This document shows, in pieces, positions 1 through 9,755 of a stretch of DNA of 53,958 nucleotides. The position numbers were made by a program, and so were the translations under genes. Location of the stretch: positions 1 to 53,958 of the forward strand of contig JAUNAB010000003.1 in the NCBI GenBank assembly GCA_030527795.1, given 5' to 3'. Positions within the stretch are counted from its first letter, which is position 1. Every line of letters starts with the position of its first letter. The stretch is from Pasteurellaceae bacterium (lineage in GTDB: Bacteria > Pseudomonadota > Gammaproteobacteria > Enterobacterales > Pasteurellaceae). The notes beneath the pieces are model-generated. The model was not told where the DNA came from, made no database searches, and worked only from the letters and a program-made list of their open reading frames with translations.

Positions 1-330
1 TTTTACGCCAAAAATAAAACCCGATAAATTGCACAGGAACGTAGAAAATAAATTGAGCATCATTTCGCCATAGAGTTGGAACGTATAAGAAATATAGGCG
101 TACAGCGAAACGGAAATCAATCCAAAGAAATAATTGCTAATTTTGCCTTTGCCAACAAAGACCACGCACAAAATCTCCGCGATCGCTGCCAATGGCAAAT
201 CAGGTTGAACAAAAAATACAATCACTTGAATAATGAGAAAAATTGCTAACCAAACGACTTCAAACCTATTCCAACCGCCAAATAATTCTTAATAAAGTCG
301 ATGATGACATTGTGATGATTGTGAGTTCAT
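1..330 (-). pseudogene. pnuC: pnuC, nicotinamide riboside transporter, disrupted and cut by window edge
   Basis: Read on the minus strand from an ATG at 330, the frame stops after 13 codons (TAA at 289-291). The same frame then continues with a PnuC-like N-terminal part: a GGWNRFE motif, a hydrophobic segment, an EILCVVFVGKGKISNYFFG-type stretch and LYGEMMLN. Near 45-48 the frame must shift by one base to recover the family signature YVPVQFIGFYFWRK. PnuC is the inner-membrane importer of nicotinamide riboside, the last uptake step of the V-factor route in Pasteurellaceae. Two independent frame errors in about 300 bases point to a pseudogene, although sequencing error at homopolymers cannot be excluded. 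The rest of the gene lies outside the window. The decay fits the presence of nadV at 35980-37473. Confidence 0.75.
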
Positions 331-371
331 CTGTTCTCCTTAAAATAATGAACGTTTTTATATAATAAAAA

Positions 372-391
372 ATCCTTAATAATATAAGGAT
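372..391. terminator. bidirectional-looking terminator after dapF
   Basis: ATCCTTA and TAAGGAT arms flank a six-base loop. There is a T-run on the plus side and an A-run (T-run on the minus strand) on the other. It lies just beyond the dapF stop and before the broken pnuC, so it should end dapF transcription. Confidence 0.6.
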
Positions 392-400
392 CTTTTTATC

Positions 401-1225
401 TTATAATTTTATCATACCGTCATAAACGTGGGTGGCATCGCCCGTCATATACAGCGGATGCCCTTCACCTTGCCATTCTATCTTTAAGCTTCCGCCGGGT
501 AAATCCACTTGCACACAAGGATCAAGCAAGCCTTGCATTATTCCCACCGCTGCAGCGGCACAAGCCCCACTACCACAGGCTTGGGTTTCGCCTGCCCCAC
601 GTTCATAAACCCGTAATTTAATATGATTACGATTGATTACTTGCATAAATCCTGCGTTGACCCGTTCAGGAAAGCGTTCGTGCTGTTCAAGCAACGGACC
701 TAATTCCGCCACATTCGCACGCGTAATGTCGTCCACTTGCACAACACAATGCGGATTACCCATTGACACCACGCCGCACAATACGGTTTGAATCTCCGTG
801 CGTAAAATATAATTTTTTTCAAGTTTATTCGCATTGAATGGCACCTTATTGGGTTCCCAAATCGGCTCGCCCATATTCACACGAATAAATCCGTCATCAC
901 ACACCGTTAACAGCATTTTGCCCTTTTGTGTGCTGACCGTAATCTCTTTTTTATTTGTCAGTTGTTTTAAAGTAACAAAGCGAGCAAAACAGCGTGCCCC
1001 ATTGCCACATTGTGCCACTTCGCTGCCATCCGCATTAAAAATACGATAATGGAAATCCAATTCAGGATCATAAGGCGGTTCAACAATCAACAGTTGATCA
1101 AAGCCAATACCGCGGTGTCGATCAGCTAAACGGCGGATCACGTCTTCGGGAAAATAGACATTCTGCGTAACGGCATCCACCACCACAAAATCATTGCCTA
1201 AACCGTGCATTTTGGAAAATTGCAT
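401..1225 (-). CDS. dapF: diaminopimelate epimerase DapF
   Basis: Converts LL-diaminopimelate to meso-diaminopimelate in the cytoplasm, for lysine and peptidoglycan synthesis. The 274-residue length equals that of the Haemophilus enzyme. The two catalytic cysteines are visible in their family contexts: C73 in the QCGNGARC motif, and the second, near residue 217, in the ACGSGACA motif. The start is the ATG that gives the standard [13 protein letters not shown] opening. It is monocistronic, with a good promoter at 1258-1286 and a terminator at 372-391. In enterobacteria dapF is followed by the DUF484 gene and xerC; here those lie about 20 kb away at 20276-21871. Confidence 0.97.
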   Translation of the reverse strand: MQFSKMHGLGNDFVVVDAVTQNVYFPEDVIRRLADRHRGIGFDQLLIVEPPYDPELDFHYRIFNADGSEVAQCGNGARCFARFVTLKQLTNKKEITVSTQKGKMLLTVCDDGFIRVNMGEPIWEPNKVPFNANKLEKNYILRTEIQTVLCGVVSMGNPHCVVQVDDITRANVAELGPLLEQHERFPERVNAGFMQVINRNHIKLRVYERGAGETQACGSGACAAAAVGIMQGLLDPCVQVDLPGGSLKIEWQGEGHPLYMTGDATHVYDGMIKL

Positions 1226-1257
1226 TTTTCCGTCCTTTCAAAAAATGGATAACTCGC

Positions 1258-1286
1258 ATTATAATTGGCGAATGACGCAAGGTCAA
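1258..1286 (-). promoter_or_regulatory. dapF promoter
   Basis: On the minus strand a TTGACC -35 (1281-1286) and a perfect TATAAT -10 (1258-1263) are separated by 17 bases. They lie about 33 bases upstream of the dapF start. Confidence 0.7.
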
Positions 1287-1380
1287 ACAAGCAAATTCAC
1301 CCCATTCGTTAAAAAACTGCTATGATACGCCCGAAGATAAAAACCGCGGTCAAAAAACAAGCCATTTTAAAGGAGATTTT

Positions 1381-2391
1381 ATGAGCATTGCCACCCCGTT
1401 ACAAATTCGTACTCTCACGCCCCATCCAATGTATGAGTACTGGTCGGTTTGCAAAGTGGAAGCCTTATTTGACACGCCATTCCTTGATTTAGTGTATCGT
1501 GCCGCACAAATACATCGCGAAAATTTTAATCCGCGAGAAATCCAATTATCAACCTTAATGTCAATTAAAACAGGCGGTTGCCCCGAAGACTGTGGCTATT
1601 GCCCCCAATCTGCACGTTATCACACGGGCGTAGAAAATCAGCAAATGGTTGCATTAGACGAAATTATCGCTAAAGCAAAAATTGCCAAAGCTCGTGGTGC
1701 AGGACGATTTTGTATGGGTGCCGCTTGGCGTGGGCCTAAACCCAAAGACATTGAAAAAGTCAGCGAAATTATCCGTGCGGTTAAAGCTCTCGGTTTAGAA
1801 ACCTGTGGAACCTTCGGCTTATTGCAAGACGGCCAAGCAGAAGCCTTAAAAGAAGCAGGATTAGACTATTACAACCATAATCTTGACACCGCCCCTGAAC
1901 ACTATTCGCATATCATCGGCACACGCCAATTTGATGACCGCATTAACACGCTCGGCAAAGTCCGCCAAGCGGGGCTAAAAGTCTGTTGTGGCGGAATTAT
2001 CGGAATGAATGAAAACCGCAAATCCCGTGCAGGACTAATCGCTAGTCTAGCGAACTTAGATCCCCAACCTGAATCTGTGCCAATCAACCAATTAGTCAAA
2101 GTAGAAGGTACACCACTATTTGATGCTCAAGAACTGGATTGGACTGAATTTGTCCGCACTATCGCAGTGGCACGCATCACAATGCCTCATAGCTACGTTC
2201 GCCTATCCGCAGGTCGTCAAGGTATGTCGGAAGAAAGGCAAGCAATGTGTTTTCTCGCAGGTGCAAATTCCATTTTCTATGGCGATAAATTATTAACCAC
2301 CGACAACCCCGAAGAAGACTTAGACCGAGAATTAATGGAGAAATTAGATCTTCTGCCGAAGCAAAGTGAACACACCGAACACAATCTCTAA
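1381..2391 (+). CDS. bioB: biotin synthase BioB
   Basis: Radical-SAM enzyme that inserts sulfur into dethiobiotin to make biotin. The radical-SAM cluster cysteines are C67, C71 and C74 in CPEDCGYC. The C-terminal YVRLSAGRQ motif, which contributes to the [2Fe-2S] cluster site, is present. At 336 residues the length is normal. The start follows an AAAGGAG ribosome site. An uptake-like word (ACCGCGGTC) sits at about 1343-1351 in the leader, and an inverted pair of the same word follows the stop. No other biotin gene is adjacent. A weak -10 (TATGAT, 1321-1326) is visible, but no clear BirA operator. Confidence 0.97.
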   Translation: MSIATPLQIRTLTPHPMYEYWSVCKVEALFDTPFLDLVYRAAQIHRENFNPREIQLSTLMSIKTGGCPEDCGYCPQSARYHTGVENQQMVALDEIIAKAKIAKARGAGRFCMGAAWRGPKPKDIEKVSEIIRAVKALGLETCGTFGLLQDGQAEALKEAGLDYYNHNLDTAPEHYSHIIGTRQFDDRINTLGKVRQAGLKVCCGGIIGMNENRKSRAGLIASLANLDPQPESVPINQLVKVEGTPLFDAQELDWTEFVRTIAVARITMPHSYVRLSAGRQGMSEERQAMCFLAGANSIFYGDKLLTTDNPEEDLDRELMEKLDLLPKQSEHTEHNL

Positions 2392-2397
2392 ATGCCA

Positions 2398-2439
2398 AAA
2401 CCGCGGTCAAAAAAACGATTGAAATTTTGACCGCGATAT
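2398..2439. repeat. inverted pair of the ACCGCGGTC word, likely bioB terminator
   Basis: CGCGGTCAAAA (2402-2412) pairs with TTTTGACCGCG (2425-2435) over a short spacer, just after the bioB stop. One of about eleven such dyads in the window. Confidence 0.7.
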
Positions 2440-2974
2440 TCGCTATCTCCACATCACATAACCGATTAAAAAATATATTAAAATATAATACTTTCCCAAT
2501 TAAATTTAATGAAGGAATTTTTCTATCTCAATGCTATCTTAGAAAGATTTATAATACCGCCTTCATACAGTTGTTTAAATAAAACCCATCAGATATTAAT
2601 CAATCAAAGATAATCATACCCTAATCATTTTGACTATTAAAATAAATTTTAACCCTTTATTTATTTTAATTCTATTCAAAATAAGTACGTTCTGCCTAAT
2701 CCTCTCCTATTAAAATGTATAGCATAGATAATTTATCCATATATACCCAATAAAAAGCCAACAACTCTTGTAGGATTAAAATGAGAAATAAAAGGTGGAA
2801 TTAGCCTTAACTTGATTTTAGCAAATAGACCCAAAAGACAGGAGAAAAACGTTACTGTCGACCTAACTTAATAAATCAACATAAACATCGGCTTATTGTC
2901 ATTGAGTAGCACGCAATAACCTGTAATAAGATGCCTGTTTTGACAGAATTTTGACAGGAGCTAAATAACGGACA
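2440..2974. other. gene-free AT-rich intergenic stretch
   Basis: No open frame of coding character and no tRNA seen. Around 2939-2958 there is a short repeated GACAG motif, but nothing that supports an attachment site or a promoter. It ends at the terminator of the tRNA cluster. Confidence 0.5.
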
Positions 2975-2996
2975 TAAAAAACCACTTAACGTGGCT
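2975..2996 (-). terminator. terminator of tRNA cluster
   Basis: On the minus strand, CCAC and GTGG arms around a short loop are followed by a run of T (A-run at 2976-2981 on the plus strand), about 45 bases beyond tRNA-Lys. Confidence 0.6.
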
Positions 2997-3043
2997 ATCA
3001 TCTTTTTAGATTTTTTCCTGTCTTTCAACAAGAATTTATGAAG

Positions 3044-3119
3044 TGGTGGGTCGTGAAGGATTCGAACCTTCGACCAACGGATTAAAAGTCCGCTGCTCTA
3101 CCGACTGAGCTAACGACCC
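3044..3119 (-). tRNA. tRNA-Lys(TTT)
   Basis: 76-base cloverleaf beginning GGGTCGTTAGCTCAG, anticodon TTT in the CTTTTAA loop, T-arm GGTTCGAATCC, encoded CCA. Last gene of a four-tRNA minus-strand cluster. Confidence 0.97.
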
Positions 3120-3145
3120 ACTTAATACACGGGGGTATTTTTATA

Positions 3146-3232
3146 TGGTGCCCGAGGCCAGACTTGAACTGGCACGCCCCGAAAGGCGAGGGATTTTAAA
3201 TCCCTTGCGTCTACCGATTCCGCCACTCGGGC
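3146..3232 (-). tRNA. tRNA-Leu(TAA)
   Basis: 87-base type II tRNA with a long variable arm. Begins GCCCGAGTGGCGGAA, anticodon TAA, encoded CCA. Confidence 0.96.
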
Positions 3233-3262
3233 ATACACATATTTCTGACGACGGCTATATTA

Positions 3263-3336
3263 TGGAGGCGTGTCCCGGAGTCGAACCGAGCTACATGGAT
3301 TTGCAATCCAGTGCATAACCGCTTTGCTAACACGCC
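3263..3336 (-). tRNA. tRNA-Cys(GCA)
   Basis: 74-base cloverleaf beginning GGCGTGTTAGCAAAG, anticodon GCA, encoded CCA. Confidence 0.97.
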
Positions 3337-3347
3337 GTAGCGTAAAT

Positions 3348-3423
<76 letters not shown>

Positions 3424-3457
3424 ATTCGCTGCAACATATTCGCTGTCAGTGGCGTGC

Positions 3458-3485
3458 ATTTTACGCAAATCTGCTGAGCTGTCAA
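3458..3485 (-). promoter_or_regulatory. promoter of the tRNA cluster
   Basis: Minus-strand TTGACA (3480-3485) and TAAAAT (3458-3463) with a 16-base spacer and a GC-rich discriminator after the -10. This is typical of stringently controlled stable-RNA promoters. It lies about 35 bases upstream of tRNA-Gly. Confidence 0.8.
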
Positions 3486-3696
3486 TGCAAATTCAGTAAA
3501 AAAATTTCGTTTGATGAAAAAAAATGCAGAGTTACTAAAAAGACAGCAATTTTTAGTCAAAATCTCAACAATTTATTCATTGATTAAAGTGCAATAATTC
3601 TCTTTAATCCACTTTTAGTTTATGCCAAAATGGTATCACTTTCTATTTTAACCTAGACCGAGGACAAAAATCCCGTCGTTTTTATAAGGAATAATT

Positions 3697-4803
3697 ATGA
3701 CTCAATATGCAATTGACACTTTACTCGCCCAAGCAGGAAACCGTTCAGATTCACGAACAGGTGCCGTTTCAACGCCTATTTTTCTTTCAACCGCTTATGC
3801 CCATCACGGCATTGGCGAAAGTACAGGCTATGATTACACTCGCACGAAAAACCCAACTCGTACGGTATTAGAAGAAACCATTGCACAATTGGAAGGCGGA
3901 GATCGTGGTTTTGCTTGTGCATCTGGTATGGCGGCAATTCAATTATTAATGAGCCTTTTTACTGCACCAGATGAATGGATTGTCTCTAGCGATGTGTATG
4001 GTGGCACTTATCGCTTATTAGATTTTGCCTACAAAAATACTCACGGGGTCAAACCTGTGTATGTCAATACGGCATCGGTTGAGGCGATTGAAGCGGCAAT
4101 TACGCCCAATACCAAAGCCATTTTTGTTGAAACGCCATCAAATCCATTAATGGAAGAATGTGATGTCGCGGCGATTTCAACAATCGCCAAACGACACAAT
4201 CTATTGTTGATCGTTGATAATACCTTTTTAACCCCCGTGCTTTCTCGTCCAATTGAATTAGGGGCGGATATTGTGATTCACAGTGGCACCAAATACCTTG
4301 CTGGGCATAATGATGTGCTTGTAGGGCTTATCGTCGCAAAAGGAACTCAACTTTGTGATCGTTTAGCTTATATTCTCAATGGTGCAGGTGCAGTTTTATC
4401 GCCTTTTGATGCGTGGCTTACGATCCGCGGTCTAAAAACCCTCGCATTACGGATGGAACGCCACCAGCAAAATACACAAGAATTAGTAAAATTCTTAACC
4501 GTACAGCCTCAAATTAAAGATGTGCTTTACCCAAATAAAGGGGGAATGTTGTCATTCCGTTTACAAGATGAAAACTGGGTCAACCCTTTCTTAAAAGCCT
4601 TAAAATTAATCACCTTTGCTGAAAGTTTAGGGGGGACGGAGAGTTTTATCACTTATCCAGCAACACAGACTCATATGGATATCCCTGAAGCCGAACGCAT
4701 TGCACGCGGTATATGCAATCGCTTACTGCGTTTTTCTGTCGGTTTAGAAAATGTGGAAGACATAAAATCAGACTTAACTCAAGCATTGGCACAACTCAAA
4801 TAA
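3697..4803 (+). CDS. metB: cystathionine gamma-synthase MetB (trans-sulfuration PLP enzyme)
   Basis: PLP-dependent Cys/Met-metabolism enzyme that joins an activated homoserine and cysteine to make cystathionine. The PLP lysine is K199 in HSGTKY, preceded by the VDNTF motif; YDYTRTKNPTR near residues 45-55 is the family substrate/cofactor loop. At 368 residues it is the size of the Haemophilus protein rather than the slightly longer enterobacterial one. The start follows AAGGAA. It is followed after 9 bases by ldhA, an order known from Haemophilus. The fold alone does not exclude cystathionine beta-lyase or gamma-lyase activity. I saw no convincing MetJ operator. Confidence 0.9.
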   Translation: MTQYAIDTLLAQAGNRSDSRTGAVSTPIFLSTAYAHHGIGESTGYDYTRTKNPTRTVLEETIAQLEGGDRGFACASGMAAIQLLMSLFTAPDEWIVSSDVYGGTYRLLDFAYKNTHGVKPVYVNTASVEAIEAAITPNTKAIFVETPSNPLMEECDVAAISTIAKRHNLLLIVDNTFLTPVLSRPIELGADIVIHSGTKYLAGHNDVLVGLIVAKGTQLCDRLAYILNGAGAVLSPFDAWLTIRGLKTLALRMERHQQNTQELVKFLTVQPQIKDVLYPNKGGMLSFRLQDENWVNPFLKALKLITFAESLGGTESFITYPATQTHMDIPEAERIARGICNRLLRFSVGLENVEDIKSDLTQALAQLK

Positions 4804-4812
4804 GGAACAAAA

Positions 4813-5808
4813 ATGAAAGTCGCAGTCTATAGCACCAAAAATTACGACCGAAAATATTTAGAATTAGTAAATATGAAATACCATTTTCAACTTGAGTTCT
4901 TTGATTTTCAACTCAATGAAAGTACCGCAAAAATGGCAGAACACGCAGATGTGGTGTGTATTTTTGTCAATGATGATGGTAGCCGTAAGGTTTTAGAAAA
5001 ACTCGCAGCTCTTGGCGTTAAAATCATTGCCCTACGTTGTGCAGGTTTTAATAATGTTGATATTAAAGCAGCACAAGAATTGGGATTACAAGTAGTTCGC
5101 GTGCCAGCTTATTCGCCTGAAGCGGTGGCAGAACATACTGTTGGTTTGATGATGACTTTAAATCGCCGTATTCATCGTGCTTATCAACGCACTCGTGAAG
5201 CGAATTTCTCATTAGAAGGGCTAATTGGTTTTAATATGCACGGGCGAACCGCGGGCATTATTGGCACAGGAAAAATTGGCGTTGCCGTAATGCGTATTTT
5301 AAACGGATTTGGTATGCATATTTTAGCTTACGATCCTTTTAAGAACCCCGCTGCCGAAGCCTTGGGTGCACAATACGTAGAACTCGATGAACTCTACGCC
5401 AAATCTCACGTCATCAGTTTACATTGTCCTGCAACCCCTGAAAATTATCATTTACTGAATCGTGATGCCTTTGCCAAAATGAAAGACGGCGTGATGATTA
5501 TCAACACAAGTCGCGGTTCATTGATTGACACTCAAGCTGCTATTGACGCTTTAAAACAGCGGAAAATCGGGGCTTTAGGTATGGATGTGTACGAAAATGA
5601 ACGTGAGTTATTCTTTGAAGATAAATCCAATGAGGTGATTTTAGATGATGTTTTCCGCCGTTTATCTTCTTGTCATAACGTGTTATTAACGGGGCATCAA
5701 GCCTTTTTAACCGAAGAAGCGTTAATGAATATTTCCGATGTTACCTTATCCAATATTTATGCCTTAGACCGCGGTCAAATTTGCAATAATATTGTGTTAC
5801 CATCTTAG
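4813..5808 (+). CDS. ldhA: fermentative D-lactate dehydrogenase LdhA
   Basis: NAD-dependent reduction of pyruvate to D-lactate, a cytoplasmic redox-balancing step in fermentation. The Rossmann motif is GIIGTGKIG (near residue 150). The 2-hydroxyacid dehydrogenase signatures VISLHCPATPEN, INTSRGSLIDT and the catalytic histidine in TGHQAFLTEEA are all present. At 331 residues the length is standard. It is probably cotranscribed with metB. An uptake-like word lies inside the gene near its 3' end (about 5768). Confidence 0.96.
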   Translation: MKVAVYSTKNYDRKYLELVNMKYHFQLEFFDFQLNESTAKMAEHADVVCIFVNDDGSRKVLEKLAALGVKIIALRCAGFNNVDIKAAQELGLQVVRVPAYSPEAVAEHTVGLMMTLNRRIHRAYQRTREANFSLEGLIGFNMHGRTAGIIGTGKIGVAVMRILNGFGMHILAYDPFKNPAAEALGAQYVELDELYAKSHVISLHCPATPENYHLLNRDAFAKMKDGVMIINTSRGSLIDTQAAIDALKQRKIGALGMDVYENERELFFEDKSNEVILDDVFRRLSSCHNVLLTGHQAFLTEEALMNISDVTLSNIYALDRGQICNNIVLPS

Positions 5809-5906
5809 CTTTTAACAATTAAACCAATTCGTGCGGAGCGGGTAAAATTATGCTATTATTCACTCCGTATTTTACAACAGTAAAAAAGTAATGAGGAAAA
5901 CGAAAA

Positions 5907-6230
5907 ATGGCAAATGTTTTACATTCAACTGATGCAAGTTTTGCAAATGACGTATTAAATTCAGATGTCCCTGTATTATTAGATTTCTGGGCACCTTGGT
6001 GTGGTCCATGTCGTATGGTTGCACCAATTTTAGATGAATTAGCGTCAGAGTTTGGCGATAAAGTAAAAATCGTAAAAATGAATATTGATGAAAATCAAGC
6101 TACCCCAACCCAATTTGGTGTACGCAGTATTCCTACCCTATTATTATTCAAAAATGGTCAAGTTGTTGGCACGCAAGTTGGGGCATTACCAAAAAACCAA
6201 TTAGCCAGTTTTGTTAGTCAACACATTTAA
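5907..6230 (+). CDS. trxA: thioredoxin TrxA
   Basis: Small cytoplasmic disulfide reductase. The active site is W31-C32-G33-P34-C35 and the cis-proline loop is RSIPTLLLF. The 107-residue length is classical. The start follows TGAGGA. It has its own upstream region (about 100 bases after ldhA) and a strong terminator at 6243-6277, so it is probably a single-gene unit. Confidence 0.98.
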   Translation: MANVLHSTDASFANDVLNSDVPVLLDFWAPWCGPCRMVAPILDELASEFGDKVKIVKMNIDENQATPTQFGVRSIPTLLLFKNGQVVGTQVGALPKNQLASFVSQHI

Positions 6231-6242
6231 TTTCATTTAGTC

Positions 6243-6277
6243 AAAAATCCTTTCTCAACACGAGAAAGGATTTTTTT
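6243..6277 (+). terminator. trxA terminator
   Basis: A 14-base perfect stem (AAAATCCTTTCTC with its complement) around an AACAC loop, followed by a T-run. Confidence 0.9.
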
Positions 6278-6368
6278 ATTGGGTCAGGGATAATTTGCAA
6301 ATCAAAGCGAGTTGTCTATAATGCACCCACTACATTTATAACTTATCCCATTACATTAAGAGTTCACT

Positions 6369-7817
6369 ATGTTACAACAAGTTAGTCAAAGCCTGTTATC
6401 GCCAAGCAATCTGTCACAACAAGCACTTGCCAATATTTTTGACCAAATGTCTGACCGTGCAATTGATTATGCCGATCTTTATTTTCAACTCAGCCAAGAT
6501 GAAATCTGGGTTCTTGAAGATAGCATTATCAAAGAAGGCGGCTTTCATATTGAGCGCGGTGTTGGCGTGCGTGCGATTAGCGGTGAAAAAACAGGGTTTG
6601 CCTATGCCGATCAAATTGATTTAGCCCATCTACAACAATGTGCCGCCGCTGCAAAAGGCATTGCTCATAGCAAACAAGGGACAATCATTACCCCCATTAC
6701 CTTTAATCCCGTGCGTGCAATTCCACGCTATGCCGCGATTAATCCGCTAGAAAGTTTAACCAAAGAACGCAAAATTGAGCTGCTTCATTTACTTGACAAA
6801 ACGGCACGTGCACAAAGCCCTTATGTTACTCAAGTTTCAGCAAGTTTAAGTTCAATTTATGAAGAAGTGCTGATTGCCGCCACTGACGGCACATTAGCGG
6901 CAGATATTCGTCCGTTAGTGCGTTTATCCATTTCCGTCTTAGTAGAAAAAGACGGGCAACGCGAACGTGGCAGTGCAGGTGTCGGTGGTCGTGTTGGGCT
7001 GGAATGGTTTTTTGAACCTTTTCAAGGCGAAGTGCGAGCAGAATATTTTGCGAAAGAAGCTGTTCGCCAAGCATTAATGAATTTAGGTGCAATTGCCGCG
7101 CCTGCAGGATTAATGCCCGTAGTATTAGGTTCGGGTTGGCCTGGCGTGTTATTACACGAAGCAGTAGGACACGGCTTAGAAGGCGATTTCAACCGTAAAG
7201 AAAGTTCGTTATTTACAGGAAAAATCGGCGAATTAGTGACTTCTCCACTTTGCACTATCGTGGATGATGGCACGCTGCCAAATCGCCGTGGCTCTTTAAC
7301 TATTGATGATGAAGGTGTACCAAGCCAATGTAACACCTTAATTAAAGACGGCATTTTGCAAGGCTATATGCAAGATAAAATGAATGCACGTCTAATGGGC
7401 GTTGCACCAACAGGCAATGGTCGCCGTGAATCCTATGCCCATTTGCCAATGCCACGGATGACTAACACCTATATGCTAGCAGGCACTAGCAAATTTGAAG
7501 AGTTAATTCAATCGGTTGATTTCGGCATCTATGCACCGCATTTTGGTGGTGGGCAAGTGGATATTACCTCTGGCAAATTTACCTTTTCAACCTCCGAAGC
7601 CTATTTGATTGAAAAAGGCAAAATAACGCAGCCCGTTAAAGGCGCAACACTAATTGGAAGTGGCATTGATGTAATGCAACAAATTTCCATGGTTGCCGAG
7701 CAAGTAGAAATTGATCACGGTATTGGCGTTTGTGGAAAAGAAGGGCAAAGCGTGCCTGTTGGTGTTGGGCAACCCGCTTGTAAAATTGAAAAAATTACAG
7801 TAGGTGGCACACATTAA
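6369..7817 (+). CDS. tldD: metalloprotease TldD
   Basis: TldD, with its partner PmbA/TldE, forms a zinc protease that degrades unfolded peptides and matures some modified peptides and toxins. The catalytic HExxxH motif is H263-E264-A-V-G-H268. The family signatures [18 protein letters not shown] and the C-terminal [19 protein letters not shown] are present. At 482 residues it is full length. The partner gene is not in the window. It is followed by an intrinsic terminator at 7825-7848. Confidence 0.96.
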   Translation: MLQQVSQSLLSPSNLSQQALANIFDQMSDRAIDYADLYFQLSQDEIWVLEDSIIKEGGFHIERGVGVRAISGEKTGFAYADQIDLAHLQQCAAAAKGIAHSKQGTIITPITFNPVRAIPRYAAINPLESLTKERKIELLHLLDKTARAQSPYVTQVSASLSSIYEEVLIAATDGTLAADIRPLVRLSISVLVEKDGQRERGSAGVGGRVGLEWFFEPFQGEVRAEYFAKEAVRQALMNLGAIAAPAGLMPVVLGSGWPGVLLHEAVGHGLEGDFNRKESSLFTGKIGELVTSPLCTIVDDGTLPNRRGSLTIDDEGVPSQCNTLIKDGILQGYMQDKMNARLMGVAPTGNGRRESYAHLPMPRMTNTYMLAGTSKFEELIQSVDFGIYAPHFGGGQVDITSGKFTFSTSEAYLIEKGKITQPVKGATLIGSGIDVMQQISMVAEQVEIDHGIGVCGKEGQSVPVGVGQPACKIEKITVGGTH

Positions 7818-7824
7818 TGGCAGC

Positions 7825-7848
7825 AAGATCAACTTTTTTGATCTTTTT
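7825..7848 (+). terminator. tldD terminator
   Basis: AAGATCAA and TTGATCTT arms with a T-rich loop and a trailing T-run, 8 bases after the tldD stop. Confidence 0.8.
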
Positions 7849-8242
7849 GGTTAATTCTTAACCAGTTAATTTTGCAAAAAATTTTGCCATTTTTGACCGC
7901 GGATTTGTCTTTTTTATAAGAGTTCAATAAGAAAACATTACGCTAAATTTATTAAAAAATTCTAATTTTTTCTTGTTTTTTTATAATGGTTGGGCTTTTT
8001 TGCAGGATACTGCATTTCGGAAAGCAAACTTTAAATATTTTGTTCGATTACTTTGTTGCCAGTCTATGACTGGCCTTTTTGAGATTGAACTATCTCTTTT
8101 CTTTTATATCCCACTAAATGCTGATTTTTTAAAGAATTTTTTCATTTCCAACTGACTTTTTACTAGCTCAAATAATGGCTTTTCGTTAAAATCTATCTCC
8201 TTTATTTAACTTAAATTCTGCCTGGTAAAAGGAGAAAAGAAT
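7849..8242 (+). other. long leader region before the PTS gene
   Basis: No gene supported. It contains one uptake-like word (near 7894) and a palindrome TGCAGGATACTGCA (8001-8014) followed by AAGCAAAC, which faintly recalls a BglG/LicT-type antiterminator target. An intrinsic terminator lies at 8058-8080, then an AT-rich stretch to the scrA ribosome site. The terminator inside the leader makes antitermination control conceivable; this is inference. Confidence 0.35.
8058..8080 (+). terminator. intrinsic terminator in the scrA leader
   Basis: GCCAGTC and GACTGGC arms around a TAT loop, then C and five T. It lies 160 bases upstream of scrA, so it is either a second stop for tldD or an attenuator. 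Confidence 0.75.
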
Positions 8243-9712
8243 ATGGACTTTCCCAAAATCGCTCAGCAAGTAATTGAAAAACTTGGTGGCAAAGAAAACA
8301 TTAATTCCCTTGCTCATTGTGCAACACGTCTTCGTATTGTGCTAAATGATGAAAGCAAAGTGGAAAAAGACGCCATTGAAAATATTGACAGTGTGAAAGG
8401 TCAATTTTCAGTAGCAGGACAATATCAAATTATTTTTGGTTCAGGGACGGTCAATAAAGTCCACGCCGAAATGACTGCATTACTTGGCGGTGGCGATATG
8501 ACTACGAGCGAAGTGGCTTCCGCAGCAACTCAAAATCAAAATTTATTGCAACGCTTAGTCAAAGGCTTGGCTGACATTTTCGTTCCAATTATCCCAGCTA
8601 TTGTGGCGGGTGGTTTGTTGATGGGTATCCACAGTATGCTCACCGCTCAAGGTTTCTTCTGGTCGTTCCCTCCTGAAGTAGAAGAAGCATTAAAATCAGG
8701 TGCAGCGATTACAGGTTTCTCTGTTGTTGACAGATTCCCTGCGATTGCTGATTTAGTTGATTTTATCAACACGGTAGCGAACGCACCATTTGTCTTCTTG
8801 CCTGTTCTACTTGGCTTTTCTGCAACACGCAAATTTGGCGGAAACCCCTATTTAGGTGCGGCATTAGGAATGCTTCTAGTTCACCCAGCACTTGCTGATG
8901 GTTGGAACTATGCAAAAACCTTAATGGAAGGCAAAATTCAATACTGGCACATTTTTGGCATTGATATTGCCAAAGTGGGTTATCAAGGCACCGTTATCCC
9001 AACCTTAATTTCTGCGTGGGTTTTAGCAACCTTAGAAAAAGGTTTCCGTAAATTTGTTCCATCTTATTTAGATAACCTTATTACACCGCTCTTTTCCCTT
9101 TTCATCGCAGGTATCTTAGCCTTTACCGTTATCGGTCCAATCGGACGTGAAGCAGGGGCATTAATCGCACAAGGTTTGACTTGGTTATATGATACGCTTG
9201 GTTTCATTGGTGGCGGCATTTTCGGTACATTCTACGCACCAATCGTTATCACAGGTATGCACCAAACCTTTATTGCAGTGGAAACACAATTATTGGCAGA
9301 AAAAGTAGTAACGGGCGGAACCTTCATTTTCCCAATCGCTGCAATGTCAAATATTGCTCAAGGGGCAGCTTGTTTAGGCGTGGCTTTAGCATTAAAAGAT
9401 GCCAAAGTGCGTGGTCTAGCGATTCCTTCAGGTATTTCTGCCTTATTAGGTATCACTGAACCTGCAATGTTCGGGGTAAATTTACGTTATCGTCAAGCAT
9501 TCTTAGCAGCAATGATTGGTGCAGGCGTATCCAGTGCGTTCATTGCATTCTTTAACGTAAAAGCCTTATCTCTTGGTGCAGCAGGTTTCCTCGGCGTTGT
9601 GTCAATCGGTCCAGAAAGCCTAGCAAAATATTCTATTGGGATGGTTATTTCATTCGTGATTGCGTTTAGCTTATCTTTCGTGATGGTAAAACGTGCACAC
9701 GCACAAAAATAA
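8243..9712 (+). CDS. scrA: sucrose-type PTS permease, EIIBC (ScrA-like)
   Basis: Phosphotransferase-system EIIB-EIIC fusion of the glucose/sucrose superfamily that imports and phosphorylates a sugar. The EIIB phospho-cysteine is C26 in AHCATRLR, followed by VKGQFSVAGQYQIIFG. A linker near residues 85-105 leads to a multi-spanning EIIC domain with the GITEPAMFGVN substrate motif. The N-terminal half most resembles ScrA (sucrose), but trehalose or another beta-glycoside cannot be excluded. There is no EIIA domain, and no sucrose-6-phosphate hydrolase or ScrR regulator nearby, so it is an orphan. The start follows AAAGGAG. Downstream it is followed by a terminator and by duplicated sequence. Confidence 0.85.
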   Translation: MDFPKIAQQVIEKLGGKENINSLAHCATRLRIVLNDESKVEKDAIENIDSVKGQFSVAGQYQIIFGSGTVNKVHAEMTALLGGGDMTTSEVASAATQNQNLLQRLVKGLADIFVPIIPAIVAGGLLMGIHSMLTAQGFFWSFPPEVEEALKSGAAITGFSVVDRFPAIADLVDFINTVANAPFVFLPVLLGFSATRKFGGNPYLGAALGMLLVHPALADGWNYAKTLMEGKIQYWHIFGIDIAKVGYQGTVIPTLISAWVLATLEKGFRKFVPSYLDNLITPLFSLFIAGILAFTVIGPIGREAGALIAQGLTWLYDTLGFIGGGIFGTFYAPIVITGMHQTFIAVETQLLAEKVVTGGTFIFPIAAMSNIAQGAACLGVALALKDAKVRGLAIPSGISALLGITEPAMFGVNLRYRQAFLAAMIGAGVSSAFIAFFNVKALSLGAAGFLGVVSIGPESLAKYSIGMVISFVIAFSLSFVMVKRAHAQK

Positions 9713-9723
9713 TCACTCAACAA

Positions 9724-9750
9724 AAAGCACGCCCTTTGCGTGCTTTGTTT
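9724..9750 (+). terminator. scrA terminator
   Basis: AAAGCACGC and GCGTGCTTT arms, then GTTTT. The same hairpin recurs in a diverged form at about 9968-9990. Confidence 0.8.
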
Positions 9751-9755
9751 TGCTC

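Noticed and set aside
2900-3120. Attachment site downstream of tRNA-Lys
   Set aside because: I found no repeat of the tRNA 3' end and no integrase; only a terminator hairpin is clear.
3640-3696. MetJ operator before metB
   Set aside because: No tandem AGACATCT-like repeats; only loose similarity.
7973-8155. A 60-codon ATG frame upstream of scrA
   Set aside because: Phe/Leu-rich low-complexity product, no ribosome site, and the 8058-8080 terminator hairpin lies inside it.
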